Source: Sphingopyxis sp. DBS4 (lineage in GTDB: Bacteria > Pseudomonadota > Alphaproteobacteria > Sphingomonadales > Sphingomonadaceae). From it: a DNA stretch of 64,000 nucleotides. Below the pieces are notes generated by a model. The model was not told the origin of the DNA. It was given only the letters and a program-made list of their open reading frames with translations, and searched no databases. Location of the stretch: positions 2,987,001 to 3,051,000 of the forward strand of contig NZ_CP102384.1 of assembly GCF_024628865.1 (NCBI RefSeq). The letters are read 5' to 3'. This document shows positions 9,401-17,222 of the stretch, in pieces. Made by a program: the position numbers and the translations under genes. How positions within the stretch are numbered: the first letter of the stretch is position 1; every line of letters begins with the position of its first letter.

Positions 9401-10594
9401 GAAGGTCTTGCGCGTCAGCCGCTTCGCCGTGTCATAGGTAAAGCTGGTCGTGTCGCCGTTTTCGTCGGTGATCGAATCGGGCCTGCCGATCCCCAGCGTG
9501 TTGACGATCACCCGCGTCTTGCCGTTGGGATCGGTGATCGTGATCGTCCGCGTGCTCCCCGTCACCGACGTCGAATAGGTCCGCGTCACCCCGTTCTTGG
9601 TCGCGGAGGTGACCGAGCCGCCGCTGCTCGTCGTATCGAGCGACGGGGCGGTGTCGCCGGGCTGCTGGACGCTGCCATCGGTCACCGTCGTCACCTCGCC
9701 CGACGGGTCGGTCACCTCGGTGACGCCGGTCGACGGGGTCGCATAGCTCACCGTCGATTGCGGCACCGTCGTACTGACCGCGGTGTTGTAGAAGCTTGCG
9801 GAAGTGCGCGTGGACCACGACGCGGGCGGCGGCGCGCTGCCTCCCCCACCGACAGGCCCGCCGCCGCTGCTCGCATAGGTGAACTTGATCCGATAGCCGT
9901 AGCCGTTAGTGATCATCCACAGCCGCTTGCTGTAAATTTTTACCGGCTGCGTCCCCTGCGGCACACCCGGATAGCTGTAGAGCTGGAACGACAGCGTGAC
10001 TGTACGCCCGTCGGGCGCAGTGATCGTGGTCGGCAGCAGTTCGCAGCTCAATGCCGTGCCTTCCGAGCCGCAGAAGCTGTTGAGGAGTCCGTCGGAGCCG
10101 CCGGGCGTATTCTGATCGGTGAAGGTCACCGATGTGCCGTCGGGGCGGCGGTAGGTATAGCTGTTGGAGCCGCCGGTCAGCGTCGCGCCGTCGGACTTGC
10201 TCGAAACGCCGTTGACGAACGTGTCGCCGGTCCCGTCAGCCAGGCCGATGCGGATGGTCGTCGTCGTTCCGCTCCGCGTCAGGATGAAATAATAGCCGTC
10301 CCACTGCGTCGGCGCGAACTGGTTGTTCTGGCGCACGAGCGAGAGCTTCGCATCGCCCGAGCCGATCGACGCCTCGGGCACGTCGAGGACGAGGTCGCCG
10401 GTAATCACGTCGACCCCGTTCGCGTCGAGATTGCGGAACGCGGGCGACGTCTGCGCCAGCACCGCCTGCGGCCCGCAGGCTCCGGCCAGCAACAGCAGCG
10501 CGGCCGCCGCGCGCACGATCCAGTCGCCGATCCGCCAGCAGCCGGTCCGTCCCCCGGCCCGCTTCCCGATCCCGCCGTCGCCCCGATTTCGCAT
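6419..10594 (-). CDS. Rhs-repeat polymorphic toxin 1 (toxin-44-like C-terminus)
   Basis: 1391 aa. A long N-terminus with a hydrophobic segment (WIVRAAAALLLLAGACG) ends in VLAQ, consistent with Sec export. A beta-rich N-terminal part is followed by some thirty YD/Rhs repeats (YDALGRL, YDANSRL, YDDLGRR types) and the Rhs-associated core (about residues 1090-1206, with [20 protein letters not shown] and YVGSDPVNLGDPLG). The variable tail (about 1207-1391, encoded at 6419-6976) includes GAWFVSKV, GGDWDYKNKGY and FGNFNYGATASALGYD. This resembles the polymorphic toxin type 44 family, a predicted RNase (match from memory). The tail is AT-richer than the repeats. There is no PAAR domain. The small YD-repeat gene lies 38 bp upstream and the lipoprotein gene overlaps downstream. 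Confidence 0.9.
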   Translation of the reverse strand: MRNRGDGGIGKRAGGRTGCWRIGDWIVRAAAALLLLAGACGPQAVLAQTSPAFRNLDANGVDVITGDLVLDVPEASIGSGDAKLSLVRQNNQFAPTQWDGYYFILTRSGTTTTIRIGLADGTGDTFVNGVSSKSDGATLTGGSNSYTYRRPDGTSVTFTDQNTPGGSDGLLNSFCGSEGTALSCELLPTTITAPDGRTVTLSFQLYSYPGVPQGTQPVKIYSKRLWMITNGYGYRIKFTYASSGGGPVGGGGSAPPPASWSTRTSASFYNTAVSTTVPQSTVSYATPSTGVTEVTDPSGEVTTVTDGSVQQPGDTAPSLDTTSSGGSVTSATKNGVTRTYSTSVTGSTRTITITDPNGKTRVIVNTLGIGRPDSITDENGDTTSFTYDTAKRLTRKTFPEGNYIKYTYDGRGNITETRLVAKPGSGLADIVSTAAFPATCSNPLTCNKPTSVTDPLGKVTSYVYDATHGGVTSVTGPAVGGVSPQIRYSYTQVAGAYKVTGISQCRTTASCAGTADEVKTVMAYDTNGNMTSITNAAGNGSVSATSTMSYDARGNLLTIDGPLAGSADTTSYRYDANSRLTGTISPDPDGAGARVRSAVRYIYTAAGDLIEIDYGTVTGTSDTNWAAFATSYKQTVTYDANHRPSVSKLVSGSTTYGLTQYSYDALGRLGCAAVRMNPAVFASLPASACTAGTTGSAGPDRITRTSYDDAGQVTKVETAVGTAEAANAVTSAYTANGQLSYVVDGENNRTTYIYDGFDRLWQTRYPVTTQGVNSSNASDYEQLTYDARSSVTQRRLRDGTSIGYTYDALGRVTAKDLPGTEPDTSYSYDLLGRATGVVQGTQTLSFVQDALGRLTSQTGPLGTTGYTYDAAGQRLTMSYPGGVLTLTYDYDPAGNVTKIRENGAASGVGVLATYAYDDLGRRTSVTYGNGSVQSFAYDAASRLSTLTNNLGGAATTHDLTQSFTYNPADQIASVSRSNDAYAWQAHYNVDRSYTINGLNRIMNVGSTAFTYDGRGNLTNDGTNAYTYTSENLLKTGPSTTLAYDPLGRLYETVKSPTTTRFLYDGVDLIGEYNGSNAVQRRYVHGPGTDEPIVWYEGSTISSATRRFLMRDERGSVVSVTDSSGATIHINAYDEYGIPAPGNIGRFGYTGQTWLPELGMWYYKARIYSPTLGRFMQTDPIGYADGMNWYNYVGSDPVNLGDPLGLGVNCNADESQCVDDGLSGPVVTGGSSWLSIRRIFRTIDIIIDYAPRNGSGEGTQREKAKACAVPSGGPGKDQLDANIREAERQRAMNYGAQWSIFAAPALEGGTGAWFVSKVKTGGDWDYKNKGYSNGQNFGNFNYGATASALGYDLPTVIGAANAYSLIDNGSLESQLDMIRAGFSYAQKRCDGE

Positions 10595-10632
10595 CCGCTT
10601 CCCCCTTTGCCGAAAAACCCCGTCGCGTTCGA

Positions 10633-10857
10633 TCAGGGCGGCGGATTGGGCGAATTGGTTACCTTTAGCCGGGTGCGGTTGTCGGCCTTGTCGTGCGTAT
10701 ATTCGACGGTGACATTGTTGTTCACCGTGCCGGTGCGAACCACCTTCACCAGCCGGCCCCTGGCATCATAGCTGTAGGTGACGGTTTCCGATGCGAAGGC
10801 TGGTGTTGCCACCGCCAACAATGCCATTCCGGCTATCGATCCGCGAACCATGTTCAT
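10633..10857 (-). CDS. Small secreted YD-repeat protein upstream of Rhs 1
   Basis: 74 aa from the ATG at 10857 (MNMVRGSIAG), with a clear Sec signal peptide ending in ATPAFA. The mature part is a single Rhs unit, TVTYSYDARGRLVKVVRTGT followed by VEYTHDKADNRTRLKV, and a short proline end. ATG at 10851 is an equal alternative start, and upstream there is a purine-rich GAGGGGAG. It lies 38 bp before the Rhs gene on the same strand. A gene of the same design precedes the second Rhs gene, so the pair is conserved as a unit; a role as an export partner, chaperone or split first repeat is possible but unproven. Confidence 0.75.
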   Translation of the reverse strand: MNMVRGSIAGMALLAVATPAFASETVTYSYDARGRLVKVVRTGTVNNNVTVEYTHDKADNRTRLKVTNSPNPPP

Positions 10858-11016
10858 GCGAAGCCGCTCCCCTCTTCGCGCCGAACCTCGAAAGGGACTC
10901 GGCTCTATTCCCAAGGGCTATCGTGCCAAGCAATTGTAGGAAAGGCAGATTCCGCCTCCAAACCCCACAATCGTCACCGATATGGTTTCATCGGAAAACG
11001 GATGTCGAGGTACGCG

Positions 11017-11397
11017 CTATCGCTGCCGTGCTTGCGGCACCGAGGCGCCCGCATAAGGATCATAAGCCGCAGGCGACGGAGCCGAGGCCGGTAGCTGGCC
11101 TGCCAAGGGGCTTGGATCGGACGCCGCAACCGCCCTTTGCTGGCCATCCGCTCTGCCCAGTCCCGTCAGCGCTGCCGCGATGCTGGCGGCCCCGAACAGG
11201 ATGAAGCATCCCAGCACGACCGTAATGCCGCGCCGCAGTTCGAGTCTTCCGGCAAGCATCATCAACCCGATGGCGGCAACCGCGATCACTGCGACCGTGG
11301 TTGCAACACTTCCCAAAGCTGCTCCCTGAACCCAGGCAACACCCTCTGCAATCGGGCGGCTGCCGGTCGGATCAGTAAGCGAGGAGGAAGAATACAT
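11017..11397 (-). CDS. VirB2/TrbC-like pilin, divergent second copy
   Basis: 126 aa with two hydrophobic helices, GSVATTVAVIAVAAIGLMML and GITVVLGCFILFGAASIAAA, separated by a short basic loop (AGRLELRRG). This is the cyclic-pilin-like VirB2/TrbC topology. It shares GCFILFGAASI and the loop pattern with the virB2 gene that starts 178 bp away on the opposite strand, so it looks like a diverged duplicate. Unlike that copy it has no clear signal peptide (it starts MYSSSSLTDPTGSRP) and carries a longer proline/alanine-rich tail. It may be a minor pilin or a decaying copy. Confidence 0.75.
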   Translation of the reverse strand: MYSSSSLTDPTGSRPIAEGVAWVQGAALGSVATTVAVIAVAAIGLMMLAGRLELRRGITVVLGCFILFGAASIAAALTGLGRADGQQRAVAASDPSPLAGQLPASAPSPAAYDPYAGASVPQARQR

Positions 11398-11574
11398 TGC
11401 GATCCCGCAGCTGCGCTATTTGGCCGAGCCGATCTAATCATGACGCAGCCCAGGGAACAAGCCGCATTAACGCACTATAATGGTGATGATTTGTCCTTGG
11501 CAGAGCTGTGCGGCGCGGGTTAGACAATGCTGAAGACTCGCTGCAGGGCAGCCGCGAGCGCAAATGGGGGACGC
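11398..11574. promoter_or_regulatory. Divergent promoter region between two virB2-like genes
   Basis: This 177-bp gap must hold the promoter of the whole virB2-virB11 series, because all later genes overlap or are nearly contiguous, and also that of the divergent pilin gene. A GGGGGA ribosome-binding site ends 4 bases before the ATG at 11575. No clear -35/-10 pair or operator was picked out by eye. Confidence 0.5.
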
Positions 11575-11889
11575 ATGAAGGGGAAGATCGCAGGTTGGAC
11601 CGGTGCCATGATCGGGCTCTTCCATGCGGCTACCGCTCACGCCCAGGAACTCGCTGATCCCGCCGGCTCGGGCGTACTGGTTTCCGCAGTGCGCTGGCTC
11701 GAAGGCACGCTGCTCGGCACGGTCGCGACGGTCGTCGCGGTGATCGCGGTCGCGACGGTCGGCTTCCTGATGCTGACCGGACGGATCAACTGGCGTTATG
11801 GCGCGACGGTCATCCTCGGTTGCTTCATCCTGTTCGGCGCCGCGAGCATCGTCGCGGGCATCCAGTCCACCGCCAGCCTGGGCCGCTGA
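11575..11889 (+). CDS. virB2: VirB2/TrbC-family major pilin of the type IV secretion system
   Basis: 104 aa from the ATG at 11575, which has a good GGGGGA ribosome site. A Sec signal peptide (MKGKIAGWTGAMIGLFHAAT, cleavage after AHA) is followed by the two hydrophobic helices of VirB2 pilins, GTVATVVAVIAVATVGFLML and GATVILGCFILFGAASIVAG. It is exported, processed and polymerised into the conjugative pilus. It opens the cluster; virB3 starts 3 bp after its stop. Confidence 0.9.
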   Translation: MKGKIAGWTGAMIGLFHAATAHAQELADPAGSGVLVSAVRWLEGTLLGTVATVVAVIAVATVGFLMLTGRINWRYGATVILGCFILFGAASIVAGIQSTASLGR

Positions 11890-11892
11890 GCC

Positions 11893-12177
11893 ATGAATGG
11901 GGTCGAACGCGACTCTGTCTTCGTCGCGCTGACGCGACCGCAAATGTTTGCCGGTGTGACCTACAGCTATTTCGTCGCCAACGCGATCGTGGCAACCGAA
12001 TTGTTCCTGATCTTCAAGACGATCTGGGCGCTCGTCATCGCGCTCATCGTCCATCTCGCGGGCGTGCTGCTGTGCCTGCGCGAACCGCGCTTCTTCGATC
12101 TCTGGCTGACAAGGATCGGCAAGTGCCCGCGGGTGCGTAATTTCTCGATCTGGCGATGCAACTCCTACCGGCCCTGA
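11893..12177 (+). CDS. virB3: VirB3-like inner-membrane protein
   Basis: 94 aa. The N-terminal pattern VFVALTRPQMFAGVTYSYFV is characteristic of VirB3 (short cytosolic segment with ALTRP, then a membrane helix), with a second hydrophobic stretch TIWALVIALIVHLAGVLLCL and a C-terminal LREPRFFDLWL. VirB3 is a small inner-membrane subunit that works with the VirB4 ATPase. Its 3' end overlaps virB4 by 22 bp, which supports coupled translation. Confidence 0.9.
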   Translation: MNGVERDSVFVALTRPQMFAGVTYSYFVANAIVATELFLIFKTIWALVIALIVHLAGVLLCLREPRFFDLWLTRIGKCPRVRNFSIWRCNSYRP

Positions 12178-14525
12178 CCTCCTCGCCCAAGGTCGTTGCA
12201 AGAGAAGCTCCGGCGGGCCGGCATCTGCCCTACAGCCATCATGTCGACGGCCATACGATCGCGACCCGCGACGGCCTGCTCATGCAGGTCATCGCGATGC
12301 GGGGCCTGCTGTTCGAGACCGCCGACACCGAAGAAATCAACTATCGCAAGCGCCTGCGCGATGCGATGCTGCAGGCGATCGGCTCGTCGCGCTTCGCGTT
12401 ATACCATCATATCGTCCGCCGCCGCGTCGACGTCGGGCTCGGTGCGACATTCGACGATGCTTTCTCGGCTAAACTCGATGCCGCCTGGCAAGGCCGGCTC
12501 GACCGCCGCCAGCTCTTCGTTAATGACCTCTATCTCACGCTGATCAGACGGCCCTTGCAGGGGCGCGTCGGCCTGCTCGATGGCTTGCGGGAAAAGCTCA
12601 GCCGGACAAGCTCGCCCGTCGAGACGGCGGCGCAGGATTTGCGCCAGCTCGACGCGGCGCGCGAGGCGCTGATAGCTGCGCTCGGCAGCTATGAGCCGAG
12701 ACTGCTGTCGGTGTACGAGGCAGAGGCCGGCCTTTGCTCCGAGCCGCTGGAATTTGTATCAACGCTCTATAATGGCGAGACCCGTCCGGTCCTGCTGCCG
12801 ACGCAGGATATCGGTGCCTATCTCCCCGACCGCCGAATCAGCTTCGGCCAGGAAGCCATCGAGTTGGCGCCTGCCGGTCATGCCGACCGAACCTATCTCG
12901 GCATCGTATCGATCAAGGATTACCCCGGCGAGACGAGCCCCGGCATGTTCGACGAACTGCTCCGGCTTCCGTTCGAACTCACCGTCGCCCAGTCCTTCGG
13001 CTTCATCGAACGCCAGGCCGCGCTTGGGCGGATGAACCTGACGCTCCGCCGGATGCGCTCGGCCGAGGATGAGGCGATGAGCCTGCGCTCCGAGCTTTCG
13101 AACGCGAAAGACGAAGTCGCTGCGGGCCGCTCGGGGTTCGGCGAGCATCATATGACGATCGCGATCCGCGGCGCGTCACCCGACGAAGTCGATGCCGGCG
13201 TCGCTGAAGTTCAGGCATCGCTTGCCGATCTCGGGATCATCGCGGTTCGCGAGGAGATCGCGCTTGAGCCCGCCTTCTGGGCGCAGTTTCCCGGAAACTT
13301 CAAATATATCGCGCGGCGCGGGCTTGTCTCGACGGGCAATTTCGCAGGACTTGCGAGCGGCCATAATTTTGCGCTCGGCCAGCCGCAGGGTAATCACTGG
13401 GGCGAGGCCGTCACCTTGCTCGAGACCACCGCCGCGGGCCCCTATTTCTTCAATTTCCACCAAGGCGACCTCGGCAATTTCACGATCATCGGACCGTCGG
13501 GCTCGGGCAAGACGGTCGCGCTCAACTTCCTGCTCGCGCAGGCGCGCAAGTTCGATCCGCGCATCGTCTTCTTCGACAAGGATCGCGGCGGCGAGTTGTT
13601 CGTCCGCGCGATCGGCGGGCGCTACGATGTCCTGCGCCCCGGTACGCCTTCGGGGCTCAATCCTCTTCAGCTCGAGGATACGGCAGCCAACCGCCAATTC
13701 CTGATCGACTGGCTGGCCCTGCTTGGCGGCACCGCCGATGTCGAAGAGCTGGCGCAGATCAAGGATGCGATCGACGCCAACTATGCGCAGCCGCCGCATC
13801 ATCGCCGACTCCGCCATATCGTCGAACTTTTTCGTGGCGGCCACCGCCCGCATGCCGACGATCTCTGGTCGCGTCTCCGTCCCTGGTGGGGCGACGGTGA
13901 ACATGCCTGGCTCTTCGACAATGAAACGGATGCCACCGACCTCACCGTTCGCTCGGTCGGGTTCGACATGACCCAAATCCTCGACGATCCGGCAGTCCGG
14001 ACGCCGGCGATGATGTATCTCTTCCACCGTGTCGAAGAGCGGCTCGATGGCAGCCCGGCGATCATCGTCGTCGACGAAGGCTGGAAAGCCCTCGACGATG
14101 ATGTGTTCGTGCGCCGGATCAAGGATTGGGAAAAGACCATCCGCAAGCGCAACGGCATCGTCGGCTTTGCGACCCAGAGCGCGCAGGATGCACTCGAAAG
14201 CCGGATTGCGAGCGCGATCATCGAACAGGCCGCGACGCAGATTTTCATGGCAAACCCGAAGGCGCGCGCCGAGGATTATGTCGATGGCTTCGGCCTCACA
14301 CCCCATGAGTATGAACTGGTGCGCTCGCTTCCCGACAGCGCGCATTGCTTCCTCGTCAAACATGGCAATGAAAGCGTCGTCGTCCGCCTGAATCTGACCG
14401 GCGAGCGCGAACTGCTCACGATCCTCTCGGGACGCGAACGGACGGTGCGCCTGCTTGACGAGCTACGCGCCGAACATGGCGACGCACCCGAGGCCTGGTA
14501 TGACGCTCTGATGGAGCGGGCCTGA
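12156..14525 (+). CDS. virB4: VirB4-family type IV secretion ATPase
   Basis: 789 aa, full length for the family. The N-terminal CagE/TrbE/VirB4 domain is followed by a RecA-like ATPase: Walker A GPSGSGKT at about residues 445-453, Walker B IIVVDEGW at about 634-641, and the conserved arginine/glutamine region GFATQSAQDAL. It energises pilus assembly and substrate transfer at the inner-membrane base. It overlaps virB3 by 22 bp and shares the TGATG junction with virB6; there is no room for a virB5 gene between them. Confidence 0.95.
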   Translation: MQLLPALTSSPKVVAREAPAGRHLPYSHHVDGHTIATRDGLLMQVIAMRGLLFETADTEEINYRKRLRDAMLQAIGSSRFALYHHIVRRRVDVGLGATFDDAFSAKLDAAWQGRLDRRQLFVNDLYLTLIRRPLQGRVGLLDGLREKLSRTSSPVETAAQDLRQLDAAREALIAALGSYEPRLLSVYEAEAGLCSEPLEFVSTLYNGETRPVLLPTQDIGAYLPDRRISFGQEAIELAPAGHADRTYLGIVSIKDYPGETSPGMFDELLRLPFELTVAQSFGFIERQAALGRMNLTLRRMRSAEDEAMSLRSELSNAKDEVAAGRSGFGEHHMTIAIRGASPDEVDAGVAEVQASLADLGIIAVREEIALEPAFWAQFPGNFKYIARRGLVSTGNFAGLASGHNFALGQPQGNHWGEAVTLLETTAAGPYFFNFHQGDLGNFTIIGPSGSGKTVALNFLLAQARKFDPRIVFFDKDRGGELFVRAIGGRYDVLRPGTPSGLNPLQLEDTAANRQFLIDWLALLGGTADVEELAQIKDAIDANYAQPPHHRRLRHIVELFRGGHRPHADDLWSRLRPWWGDGEHAWLFDNETDATDLTVRSVGFDMTQILDDPAVRTPAMMYLFHRVEERLDGSPAIIVVDEGWKALDDDVFVRRIKDWEKTIRKRNGIVGFATQSAQDALESRIASAIIEQAATQIFMANPKARAEDYVDGFGLTPHEYELVRSLPDSAHCFLVKHGNESVVVRLNLTGERELLTILSGRERTVRLLDELRAEHGDAPEAWYDALMERA

Positions 14526-15742
14526 TGGCGACCATCTGCGATAGCATCCCGAACGCGGAAAGCTTCGCGCCGAGCGCGATCCGCTTCCTCGATTGCCAGG
14601 CGCAATTGCTCGGCGCCGAAGGCTATAAGGCGCTGGCCGCACCGGGATCGGCGGCTTCGATCCTGCTGACCGGCATGGTGACGCTGCTGATTGCCTTTTT
14701 CGGCTATCGCATGCTGCTCGGACATACACCGACGGTGCGCGAAGGCGTGCTGACCTTCGTTAAGATCGGTCTCGTGTTGGTGCTCGCCACAAGCTGGCCA
14801 GCCTATCAGACGCTGGTCTACAACATCATCCTGCAGGCCCCGGCCGAACTCGCGTCGGCGATCGGGAGCCCGACGAACCTGCCCGGTAGCGGCGGGGGGC
14901 TCGTAGGCCGGATCGATGCTGTCGATCAGGCGCTGAAGGTGCTAGCGATCGAGGGCGTGGGTCCAGTGCCGCTCGGCCCCGACGGTCGCCCGTTGATGCC
15001 CTCGGTTCCGCCGCCGCCATTTCTGGGGTTCGACAGCTTTGCGCTCGGCTTTGCCCGGGTGATCTTTCTCGTCTCGACGATCGCCTCCTTCGCCTTCGTC
15101 CGGATCGCCGCTGCCCTGCTTCTTGCCTTGGCACCGCTGTTCGCCGCCTTCCTGCTGTTCGACGGAACCCGCGGGCTTTTCGAAGGCTGGCTGAAAGCGC
15201 TGCTCGGAACCGCGCTCGGTAGTCTCGCGATCGCGGTGACGCTCGGCGTCGAGCTGGCCTTTGTCGAGCCCTGGCTCGCGACACTCCTTGCCCGGCGCAC
15301 GGGCGATCTCGATATCATCGGCGTTCCGGCCCAACTGCTTGCCGCGACGACGGTCTTCGCAATCGCGCTGGCGGCGGTGATGTGGCTGACGGCCCGCATT
15401 GCAATGAGCCTCCGTATCCCCGCATGGGCGCAGGCTATTCCCAACGGTTGGTCAAGCGACGCACGCCCCGTGCCCGCGGCGACCCGGGCCGCTGCCGCGC
15501 ATCCGCCCATTGAAAGCCGCTCGCGCGCCGCTGCGATCGCTGACGCCGTTGCCATGAACCAGCGCCGCGAGACATTGGCTGCCGAAGGAGCCGGCGGCTT
15601 GCGCGCCGTCCATATCGCGCGCAGCACGGCGAGACAGGATAGCAGCGACCGGTCCGAGCGGGCTCCGATACTCGCCTCCGCCAGCCGGCGAACGCGCCAG
15701 CGCGTATCGACACGCGCCCGCGCCAGGGACAAACGTCTATGA
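14525..15742 (+). CDS. virB6: VirB6/TrbL-family polytopic channel protein
   Basis: 405 aa with several hydrophobic segments (for example SILLTGMVTLLIAFFGYRML, VRIAAALLLALAPLFAAFLL and LAATTVFAIALAAVMWLTAR) and the family's DGTRGLFEGWLKALLG motif. The last 90 residues are alanine/arginine-rich and probably cytosolic. VirB6 forms part of the inner-membrane channel. The start codon overlaps the virB4 stop (TGATG), and the 3' end overlaps virB8 (ATGA). Confidence 0.9.
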   Translation: MATICDSIPNAESFAPSAIRFLDCQAQLLGAEGYKALAAPGSAASILLTGMVTLLIAFFGYRMLLGHTPTVREGVLTFVKIGLVLVLATSWPAYQTLVYNIILQAPAELASAIGSPTNLPGSGGGLVGRIDAVDQALKVLAIEGVGPVPLGPDGRPLMPSVPPPPFLGFDSFALGFARVIFLVSTIASFAFVRIAAALLLALAPLFAAFLLFDGTRGLFEGWLKALLGTALGSLAIAVTLGVELAFVEPWLATLLARRTGDLDIIGVPAQLLAATTVFAIALAAVMWLTARIAMSLRIPAWAQAIPNGWSSDARPVPAATRAAAAHPPIESRSRAAAIADAVAMNQRRETLAAEGAGGLRAVHIARSTARQDSSDRSERAPILASASRRTRQRVSTRARARDKRL

Positions 15743-16524
15743 AGAAGAACAGCCGCGAAGCGCTCAACGCTTATTATACCGAAGCCGATAGCTGGGCCAA
15801 GGATCGCAACGATACGCTACGCTCGTCGCGCCGAACCGCTTGGTGGGTCGCGGGCGGCGCCAGTGCGATCGCAATATGCGAGGCGCTGGCGCTCCTGTTC
15901 CTGACCCCGCTGAAGACGGTCGAGCCTTACACGCTGCTTGTCGACCGGCAGACCGGGTTCGTCCAGCAACTGAAGCCACTGCAGGCCGAGACGATCTCGC
16001 CAACCCAAGCGCTCACCCAGTCCTTCCTCGTCCAATATGTGATCGCGCGCGAAGGATTCGACATCGACGCGCTGCAGAACGACTATCGCAAGGTCGCGCT
16101 CTGGTCTGCCGGTGCAGCGCGAGAAGATTATCTCTCGGCCATTCAGGTATCGAACCCGGAGAGCCCGCTAGTCCGCCTGCCGCGATCCTCGCTCGTCGAT
16201 GTCGAGGTAAAGAGCGTCACGCCGCTTGGGCAGGACACGGCGATGATCCGCTTCGATACGCGGCGGCGCGATGCCAATGGTCATGTCTATCCGTCGCAGC
16301 CGTGGGTCGTTGTGGCCCGCTACAGCTATAGCGGCGAGCCGATGAGTGCTGCCGACCGGATGATCAACCCGCTCGGGTTCAAGGTCACAAGCTATCGCAA
16401 GAGCCCCGAAGCTTTGACGGTGCCTGAGTCTGCTGCGGCCTCGGTAGCCGTTCCGGCTGCCGATCCGCGCGCACAAGCAGCGGCGCCTCAGGCGACATCG
16501 CAGATGGCCCCGGCGCGGCCGTGA
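15739..16524 (+). CDS. virB8: VirB8-like inner-membrane assembly factor
   Basis: 261 aa. A cytosolic N-terminus (about 35 residues, SWAKDRNDTLRSSRRTAWWV) is followed by one membrane helix and a periplasmic NTF2-like domain, with the usual LLVDRQTGFVQQL and a central YVIAREGFD stretch. The C-terminus (about residues 230-261) is Ala/Pro-rich. VirB8 nucleates the channel and touches VirB9 and VirB10. Junctions on both sides are 4-bp or shorter overlaps, so it is in the middle of one transcription unit. Confidence 0.92.
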   Translation: MKKNSREALNAYYTEADSWAKDRNDTLRSSRRTAWWVAGGASAIAICEALALLFLTPLKTVEPYTLLVDRQTGFVQQLKPLQAETISPTQALTQSFLVQYVIAREGFDIDALQNDYRKVALWSAGAAREDYLSAIQVSNPESPLVRLPRSSLVDVEVKSVTPLGQDTAMIRFDTRRRDANGHVYPSQPWVVVARYSYSGEPMSAADRMINPLGFKVTSYRKSPEALTVPESAAASVAVPAADPRAQAAAPQATSQMAPARP

Positions 16525-17222
16525 TGAAGAGAGTGCCTCTGCTGCTGTGGGCGTTGATAGCCTCTGGGGCTGCAGCACAGGTGCGCCCGCAGCCGAGCGG
16601 CGGCGATCCGCGCATGCAGACGATCGACTATCGGCGCGACCAGGTCGTCCAGATCGAGGGGGCTGCAGGCTATCAGGTCATGATAGCACTCTCCCCCGAC
16701 GAACGGATCCAGAACGTTGCGCTTGGCGACAGCGGCGCCTGGCAAGTTGTCGCCAGCCAGAGCGGCAATATGTTGTTCGTCCGGCCGACGCAGGACGGGG
16801 TGAGCACCAATATGACGGTGATCACCAGCGCGCGCTTCTACGCCTTCGATCTCGTGCCCGTCGCTTATGGATCGCCGCCCTATGAGGTGCGGTTCAACTA
16901 TCCCGCCGAGGCCGCGGGCGGTTCACCCAACACTCCAGCCGAGGTGGGCGAGCAGGTCGCGAAATACAGGTTGAGCGGTACCAAGGCGCTTTGGCCCGAT
17001 GCTATCAGCGATGATGGCGCAAAGACCTTTATCGACTGGCCCGCGGATACGTCGCTGCCTGCCGCCTTCTTCATCGACGAATATGGCCGCGAGCGCCTCG
17101 CGAACGGCAATATGCGCGGCGGGCTTTATGTCATCGACAGCGTCCACCAAGAGCTGCTGTTCCGGATCGATCAGAAGACCGCGCGCGCGAAACGCTATGT
17201 TCCCAAGGACCCAGCCCCATGA
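16524..17222 (+). CDS. virB9: VirB9-like outer-membrane complex protein
   Basis: 232 aa with a signal peptide (MKRVPLLLWALIASGAAAQV). The N-terminal domain contains TIDYRRDQVVQIEGAAGYQV and the C-terminal VirB9/CagX domain contains DWPADTSLPAAFF and GLYVIDSVHQELLFRI. It forms the ring of the core complex together with VirB10. The ATG at 16524 is preferred over GTG at 16521, since both overlap the virB8 stop and ATG starts the signal peptide directly. The usual lipoprotein partner VirB7 was not found. Confidence 0.92.
   Translation: MKRVPLLLWALIASGAAAQVRPQPSGGDPRMQTIDYRRDQVVQIEGAAGYQVMIALSPDERIQNVALGDSGAWQVVASQSGNMLFVRPTQDGVSTNMTVITSARFYAFDLVPVAYGSPPYEVRFNYPAEAAGGSPNTPAEVGEQVAKYRLSGTKALWPDAISDDGAKTFIDWPADTSLPAAFFIDEYGRERLANGNMRGGLYVIDSVHQELLFRIDQKTARAKRYVPKDPAP

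Noticed and set aside
6900-10400. Regularly spaced repeats that might suggest a CRISPR array
   Set aside because: The periodicity is that of coding YD repeats within one open frame; there are no identical repeats with unique spacers.
7637-10771. 1044-codon open frame on the plus strand
   Set aside because: Antisense of the Rhs 1 repeats; the regular VGRR/RRV composition mirrors YD-repeat coding.
14500-14540. Possible virB5 gene between virB4 and virB6
   Set aside because: The two genes overlap by one base, so there is no space.
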